DNA of 64,000 nt, from NCBI GenBank assembly GCA_964019135.1, contig OZ025261.1, positions 28,442,029 through 28,506,028 of the forward strand. Reading direction: 5' to 3'. The translations under genes and the position numbers were made by a program. The notes beneath the pieces were generated by a model that was not told where the DNA came from, made no database searches, and saw nothing but the letters and a program-made list of their open reading frames with translations. The number at the start of each line of letters is the position of its first letter. The first letter of the stretch is position 1. The DNA is from Arenicola marina. Its lineage: Eukaryota; Annelida; Polychaeta; Arenicolidae. Shown here one piece after another: positions 24,201-33,200 of the stretch.

Positions 24201-27200
24201 TCGCTGTGTATATCTATATCTAATGCCGACTTTAAATCAAACTTTATGTTAAAGTTGCATATCGAACCCTTTCCCGCCAAAACTAAAGAGGTCACAATAC
24301 AAATAAGAATCAGTCCTTGAATCATTCGAGATTTCTTTTGTCTATACTCCACGCATGCCAGACTGCCAAACGGAGTCTCTTAATTAGCCTTGACCGTAAT
24401 ATCAATTTACCACAAGTTTTCATTTTAGTGGTAAACGTCATCAGTTTATGTGCTTCGCGATGCTTTGTTATAAGTAGCAGTGCCGAGACAGAGTTCTATG
24501 GTGTTTCGGGAAAGACGCGTTTTCCACATTACAGCCGAAACGGCGATGTTTATCAGGTTTCTGAATTTATAGAATGAAACAATCGAGTTTTCTGCAAATT
24601 TTAATATAAATTTCGCATGGGCTTAGTTTTGGCGGGACAGAGCTCGACATGCAACTTTAATCTTGTCTTGTGCCCAGATCTGGGATCAAGGAGGTAGAAC
24701 CGGGTCGCAAATCACAGGTGTCGCAAAAATTACCCATTCACGGGAGTTAAGCATCGTGACCTGAATTGCACTTTCTAACGTCTTCTGTTGAAAACCGGAT
24801 CACGCTATCAGCTTAAATTTGTGCTTTTCTTAATCTGTTATTCATATATTTTGGCCGCTGACACTGATCTTTGACGTGAATTATTGTGGAAAATTGATAT
24901 GGTTTTTATAATGGAGTACCGCTAAATCCAATGTAGAGGAGGTCGAACCTCTTGCCGTATTGTTAGCAAGCTACACGCTTGTGGCTTTCAATGTACAGTT
25001 TCAGACCCTACTGCAAAGCAGCAAAGTAACATTATTTAGCCCCCCACCCCCCACCCCCTTTGGCTCTCATGCGTCCCGTCCCTTTGGACTTTCTGTCTGC
25101 AGGTTTTAACCCGCCCCCCCCACCACCCCCTATGATTCTCAAGCGTTCCGTCCCTTTGGGCTTTCTGTCTGCAGGCTTTTGCCCGCCCCCCCCCACCCCC
25201 ACCCCCTATGGTTATCATGCGTTCCGTCTCTTTGGGGTTTCTGTCTGCAGGCTTTAGCCCGCCCCCCCCCCCACCCCCTCTCATGTGTTCCTTTCGGTCT
25301 GCAGGCGCTGGGGTGCATGCTGTACGAACTGCTGGCTCTCAGGCCTGCCTTCGACGCTAATAACTTGATTAGCTTGTTCCACAAGATTGTCAAGGATGAT
25401 GCGGATGTAAGCATATCACACCACACACACAGGAATATTATTCAGCGTCACTGGGAACACATAAAGAGTGTTATTATAATGGTCAGTCAGTGTCACAGAT
25501 GTCACAATGAATGCGTCAAGGTTGTATCAGCCGCGACTATCATTGGGATATTGGGAAATGACCAATTCCACTGGCTGGGACCCTTTTATACCATCAGTCT
25601 TCAGAAATGTGTTACAGATTTTATTTAACGTTGGTATGTATATATCATACCGGCGTTAAATAAAACTTGATCTTCTGTTAGCTTATAGCCAGATCTGGCT
25701 CACTACAAGAATGTAGAACCATGTCCCAAACCACCGGTGTCGCAAAAAGTACTCATTTACGAGAGTTAAGCATGGTGACCTGAATTGCACTTTCTAACGT
25801 CTTCTGTTGAAAACCAGACCACACTATAAGCTTACAATATATGGCTTATGCTCCACTACACCCTGATCTAGGTCCATTCTCAAGAGAAAATTAAATATAG
25901 TAAAGCAGCTTTCCACTTACATTATCATTTGTAACATCTTTTATAGAAACGTCCTGGACATATTGTCTGATTGTAAATGTTGAAATGCGAAATAGAGATA
26001 TGATCATATGTTTAAGGGCAGCGAACGACAGTGATGTCCACATGTTAGTGACGTAGTACACAAGGAAGCCACACTTTGATACACCAGTTTCGCCAAAAGT
26101 GGCTAAACAACGTGTTATTTGTTGCATACAAGACTATGTCTTCTTATACACTACCGGTATACATATACGTCATATTGATATCCGTTCAGAATTTTTTTCT
26201 CAGGAGAAACATCCCTGTATGAGTAACTTAAATGTCTTAATTCATCCCAGCACAGTTTTCCACTTATATAATGGTTAACTGGTCCTATGTATTTCCCTTT
26301 TTTGTAATACATTTTACAAAACTTTGCTTTTATATATATATTACTATATTTTGCATGTACATGTATTCAAAATATTTGTATTTTTTTATTTTCTTGTTTG
26401 CTATTTATTTTTTCCCGCGTACAGTACTATTGAATATTTTAACGTCATGTGCTATTGAATATTTTAACGAAAAGTGCTATTGAATATTTTAACAATAAGC
26501 GATATTGAATATATTAGCAATATACTTTATTGCATGTTTTGCCCCGCTCACAGCCCATCCCTTCCTGCTACTCCGCCGAGATGCAGTCTCTCGTGAACCA
26601 CGTGCTCGCCAAGCGCCCGGATGAGCGGCCGAGCGCGCGCGGCGTCCTGGCAACGCCCTACGTGAAGGAAGAGATCCGAACGTTCATAGAGGAGAAGGCG
26701 TTCATTCTCGAGCAGCGCCGCCTGCCCACTCGCCAGGGGTCGCGACCGTACAGCACCCCCAACCTGGCGTACGTCACCCTCCCTGAGGAACACCTCACTC
26801 CCCACCACAGATGAAACTCTGTCCATCTCTGCTGAACACACACCCCCCCCACCCCCAGGCTGAAACTGACTTTTTTTGTAATCGTGTAACTAGAGGGACT
26901 TGACATTTCTGCGTTATTGCTAGATGTTAATTTAATCAAGAACCTTTTAGACATTTTGAGGAGAATGTTCATAGATATTGATCAATTTCGCTCATTTAGA
27001 ATATGTGATGTTCTGATGTATCTATTTTCTTAAGTCGTTATTTGTGTATGTATAATTTGCATATGTTCTATATTAGTGGATTTATTCATAATGTACGTAT
27101 CACCCACCAGGCGGTCAACCTTCCTGGATACGCCGTCGGGTGGCACCACCGTGTCCAGCGAGGCTCAGAAGCGAGCGATGTCGTGTCGGCCGCTGATGGT

Positions 27201-30200
27201 GGCGAGGAAAGAGGTCAGCGTCGTTCTGTCCGACAACTCCAGCGGCAAGGCCAGCGGTCGAGGTGAGCGTCCACAGTTAGGATTTTATATGTGATTAGTT
27301 AAAATTTGGAAGTAACGAAAACTGAGAAAGACACTGATGAAACCTTTGTGTATGTTTAACTGACTAACTATCAGTTCCGTATCTTCTTGCCGTGTGTTGG
27401 TATTTTGTTGGATATATCGTATGCGTGTAAATACTGTTGACTTTTTTGGCCAACGACTTAACATGAAGCGGCAGCACACATAACACATACGCATAACATT
27501 TACTGATAGTGTGCACTTAAGCTAACCTGACCTTCGAATAGAAAGCACTATTAATATAATATATATTTCTTTCCGTTTTCCAATATAGCGAAGAGATGCC
27601 GACCAAAACTCGGCCCCACCTTAGCGAAAATCATTGTACTATGGCTTTGTGCCATTGCTGGTTTTGTTTATGTTCCCTGTATGTATCAAATTATCTCTGG
27701 CCTGGAATATTATTAACGCATCTTATTATTCGTTACCTTTAGTAAGTACCATACCCGAAGAGAATGAGGAACAATCTTCGGGCAAACACAGAGGGGCGTC
27801 AGAACCTGACAAACGGTGTGACACTGCCAATAAAGATTCAATAAACACTTCTGGGAGATCCTCCAGCACATCCAAGGATAAAAAGGAAGAAGCTGTAGCA
27901 ACAAGGAGTGATGCACCTCCAGTGGAACCGGCTACTGAGCTTGTGCCAGCCAGGAGTCGCGCTAAGGACAAAACTACGTCGCCATCTGGCCCTTCTAAAA
28001 CAGAGAAAATGGACTCTGCCAGCTGTGTATCTGACCCGAATTATGATTGTATCAGCAAGAAATCAAGCCATCAGAGAGAAGATTCTTCTCCCAGGGCTAG
28101 ACGCTGTAGTCCAGATTGCAATGGGAATGAAAGCAAGGTCTCAGATTCCGAAAAACTCCGGTCTGAAAGAGACAAATTTGAGAGAGAAACTGAGACAAGA
28201 GACCCATATTGGGAGACGCAGAAATATGAATACACCGAGACTGTTTCTGACTGTTTTAGTCAATCTGACAGCGACGAGGCGAATAGCTGTGCTGAACATG
28301 CCTCGCGTGGACCCAGTCAAGGCGCTACAGAAAACCACAGGGTGCTAAACTTGGAACTGTCGGACGGGCGTTCATCTTCCTGCGACCGGAAGGAAGAATT
28401 CGACTTCCGGGAGTTCGAGCAGGTGGAGCCCCCGAAGAAGCATAGGATTCAGGAGCCGCAGCGGACGCCCAGGATCCAGAAACCGCTGGCCTTGATCATA
28501 CAACGGGACGCGGCAGCCGAGGGGGACTCTCCACGCAACCGACCCCCATTATCGCCCACTAAGCCTCCAACCAAAGCGGCCGTGGTTCTTACAAATGTGA
28601 AGAAGGCGGATACCGTGAAAGGTGGAAGCAACAAAAATTCCAATAAATCCGTGAGTAAAGTAGAACGAAAGGGTTCAAAGAAGTCCAAGGGTAAGAAATC
28701 GGAGAAGAAGCCAGCCATTAAGACAGTCGAGTCAACAGAGGCTGTCCAGAGCCCGCCAAAGAAAGCCTCAGTGCAGTATGCAGACGACTTCGATGGTTCA
28801 TCGGATTCTGAAGGTAAATATAGCACCATCGTGTGCATTTTAGTCTTCTGAGAGAAATGTGTTAATATATTGCTTAATAAACTGTTCATTATATCATTTA
28901 TTATGTGTATACCTTGTTATATTACTTATATATAAGAGCTCATGCCGCATTTGTGCAATCAAATTACGGATTATATTTCAAGTGGAAACCGTTTTTGGTA
29001 TCCTTGTCACATAAACAAACTCACGTTAAAGAACAAGGGAGATGTTTGGGGAATAGGTGGCTTTTTGGCGTGCTACGTCATCAAAATACGATATCGCTAT
29101 GTTTCTATTGGATGCACAATAACCATATCAAGCAAAATAAGAATATGTGATCAAATTCTAGATGTCTTCGATGAAATCTGCTCTACAGAATTGTTAAATT
29201 GTAAAACTGAATGATCTCTGCCGCTTTGAAACAAGGCGAATGCCTACCGTATCAGAGGGAATGCACAGTAGTGATGTTATCTTTACTGTGTGGTGCGCTC
29301 CTACCTCTTGATATGTTGGGTAATGATATTAACTGTTTCTTCCAGAATGCAGAATATTCCCTGCCAACTTTGATCGTCACGTATACTATGTGAGCCAGAT
29401 TACTGCTCTCCCTACATGTCTTTCTTGGCACTTTCCATTCACACATTACCCGTAAGATGGCAGTTGTTTCCGTTCACCGCTAAGGAAATAGATCTACCTC
29501 ACTGGCGTGCCAAGGCGGGGGGGGTGCACATGGGGCACGTGCCACCCCCCGCCCCCGCCTTTCTTACCCTCTTTCAAGATACATAAGCTACATCTGTGTT
29601 ATTTATATGGATCACATATATAAGAATTCACAACATTTACTTTGGTCGCCCTCCCCACCCACACCTTTCAAGAATTCCTGCTCACGCCCCTGTACCCGTA
29701 GATCGCTTGTATATATTTGTCAAATGTTTGTTGTTGCCATGGGGACAGATCCTATAACGGATTTGCTGAAAACCCTCGATAAGTTTAATGTTCACTCTCT
29801 TGATGTTCACGGATATATCCTGATGGTAACTGATGTTTACTGATGTTCACTGATGTTTACTGATATTCACTGATGTTCACTGATGTACGATGATGTTCAC
29901 TAAGGCTCACTCTTGTTTACTGATGTTCAGTGATGTTCACTGGTGTACGATGATGTTCACTGAGGCTCACTGATGTTGATTGATGTTGACTGATGTTTAC
30001 TGATGTTCAGTTGTTCACTGATGTTCACTGCTGTTTACCTGTTTTCACCACATCACATTAGCTTGGAGAATGGCGCATCACTCATCAATGTATTCCTTTA
30101 CTAAAGGACGGTTCAAGAGTCCGCTTACACATGGATAAAATAATGTAATAAGACTTCGGTTAAAGTCTTTAAATGGCGAGTTGAACCAAAATTACTTAAA

Positions 30201-33200
30201 GTGAGGTAATGGTGAACTCAAGAACGCTTGCTCAGTTCACGTGATTCTGATTCCGATTGGCCACTAAGCTATCTCCCCCACCCCAACCCTCCTCTGTGAC
30301 GTCACGAATGGAAGGAGACCGGAAGAGACCGTGCGCAAAACGCTATGCAGTCGACCAATATGTGCCCCTCAACCTAAATAACTGCACATTATTTCACCTC
30401 CCATTAATACTCTTCTGTATGTTCTGCAGGTAAAACTCACGCAAGTTATAACAACGTCAAAACTTGTTGTCAGTTTAGCTTTATGTTGATTGAATATAGT
30501 ATTAACATCTCTCTGTGTTCCTTGTTACCAGATATACCGGAAGAGTTGCCCGATGCACGCAAGCGACGGACGGCTCGCAGCATAAGCATCACACAAACAT
30601 TCGGTGAGATGACCTATTCTAAGTTACATCATCTCTAAGCTAGTGTGCTGTTTAAATTTATTTTAAAATACTGATGTATTTAGTGTGGAACATAATCGGT
30701 TTACCTTTTGCCTTTTGCCTTTTCGCTCTCTTGCAAAGTTATTTTGTTAATATTTATTAGAAAGCATTTACCGTATATTTCTCATTCTTGATAATTTCCT
30801 TCTTGATTTTAAACGTAAAACCCTAATAATGGTAGAAATCTTTCCTCGTAGACAACAGTCTGATTATTATTGCGCTTTACTGAGGCTACCGTAAACTTCG
30901 GCATATAAGTCGCACGGACAAATTTGAGTACATACTCATATCCGCGGACGAAGACCAAATAAAACCACGACTTATACGCCTGAAATACGGTAAAGAGTGA
31001 TTCTTATTTGTGTACTTCCAGTTTAATTCCTGATATTTTGTGTTGGTTGTTTTATATCCTATAACGTATATAATTTTGTATTTCTCATATCTTGATAATG
31101 TCTGCGGCTAACGTTTCATTTTTTTTACATTACGGCCTTAGACTTTGCCAACCTATCTATAGTTGATCCTCCACCACCAGACAAAGTTGTCCCAGGTTAG
31201 GCTTGAAGTGTATTGAAGACTGCATGATTCACTGACACGTGTTCGTTCGTTCATTCACACACTTGTTACTTCAGTCTTATTTTTCGTTCATGTTTTATTG
31301 ACTACATTTTATTTACCCGTATCCCGACTTGGATAGTCTGTCACTGTTGGTGCCATAAATCCCGTTACCACTATAAACGAAGATACGACTGCTACTATTA
31401 ACGCTGATACACAATGGAATCCTTAAGCCAAACGCTTTGGATTCCATATACAGATATGGAGACCTGGTTATCAGCATCAGTTAAAACACAGATTCAGACA
31501 ATCCTTCAGATGTCGATGTTGTCATGAATAAGTTCGGCTGGCTAAGCCTGTGTATTATGGTTAGATTTTTGCATGTTATGACCAGTGATTGAACATATAG
31601 TCGGGGGCATCTTCTTATTATACGACTCCCTCCGTTATACGGTCTTTTCGGTCTGGCAGAACAAAAATTGAATACTGCAGGGACCACTGAAAAGACATAC
31701 ACACAGAGTTGGTTGGTTGTACATTCAGGACGCTTTAACCACTTTTGGTCATATCGCGTCAATGGGAGAAGGAAGGGAGAGTGCAGCCATGTCCCCGGGG
31801 GTAACCCCCTACTCTTTGCGAACAAGGTAGGTTGGTTGGTTATTCAGGACGCTTTAACCACTTTTGGTCATATCGCGTCAATGGGAGAAGGAAGGAAGAG
31901 TGGAACCATAGTCCCGGGGGGTAACCCCCTACTCTTTACGAAGAAAGGATCTCTATCTTGCGACCACACAGACATGGCCATACATACAGGGTAACGCCCC
32001 GACTACAGACAAGCCGGCAGCGGCTTCGTCCCCCCCACCCCCCTCACCTCCCACTCCCATCTGTGTCTTGGTCCCTTTCAACCTTTCATCTCATTATGGG
32101 CCAATTTAGCCTTACAGTGCACAACAGGTGACAAAAAACACCAATCCAACCATTGCTAGGCATTCACTGGTGAGTCTCCGTTCGGTTGTTCAATTCAGCC
32201 GAAGTTATCGCTTGGTATAGCATCGAACTAACTCAGTGGTCGTTGTGTATGTGTGTGCCAGTCACGCCAGTCACGCCAAGCTAACGGTCTTATTAATTGC
32301 CACATACGATTCGTACTAGAACTGGATATTGACCTAGAAATTGGTGAGTTTTCTGTGTATAAAGTAAGTTACCACTATCACATGCTGTATATTTGCCACT
32401 CTTATGGCGAAAGGAACGTTCTTTGCGGTCATATGGTATATCTGCACTGTTATTCTTATACATATAAGCTTTTATAAAACTACGAATATGAACACTTTTT
32501 TAAATGTGTTTTTTCCAATTATCCACGATGTACATAAAATTTTGTCGTAATTGGAAACAATTATATGACAGCATATGTCGCTATGAATGCATGTATAAAG
32601 TTCTGTATAAATTACCAAATTTTGCCGGCATATTTATGTTCTTGCCTGTAAATTAAGCTGCCCGAATCGCCAATCAAACTAAAGCATGGGTTTTCTTGTC
32701 TGTCAAACACACCATTGTAAAATGTTTGTTACCACAAGATACAGTCACATATTTTGCATGAGGCGGTAAAACGGACTCGCACAAAATATCCTATTGCCGG
32801 TACGGGTGTATCACTTCCTTTTGCTGTCGTAACGCACATATAATCTACACATACATAGATATTTACTTGCACTCAGCAATCTCACTTGCAGGTACGTTTT
32901 TCAAATAAACGCCGTCTAGGGATTCGATCAGTAAACATGTATCGAAATGTCGTCTTGCAGTGAAATAAGCTATATATGTCTAGACCACCGTTGCTAGTTA
33001 TATTCCAAGTTATAATACAAAAATCAACGATTCTTTAACCAGAGTTTGTGGTTTAGTAGCCGTACTTTTTGTACAGCAACGATGTTGCTCCGTTGCTTTA
33101 TGTTAGCCTTTGAAAACAGGATGCCGGTATCATCGAGTGCAACAAATATCGATGAAAGGGCGCGTTTTGGCGCAAATAATCCACAGCAGCAATGGTTTAT

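Noticed and set aside
27590-27710. Extra NEK exon reading [15 protein letters not shown]
   Set aside because: The acceptor and phase fit, but there is no good donor before the in-frame stop; direct joining of 27262 to 27743 is phase-perfect.
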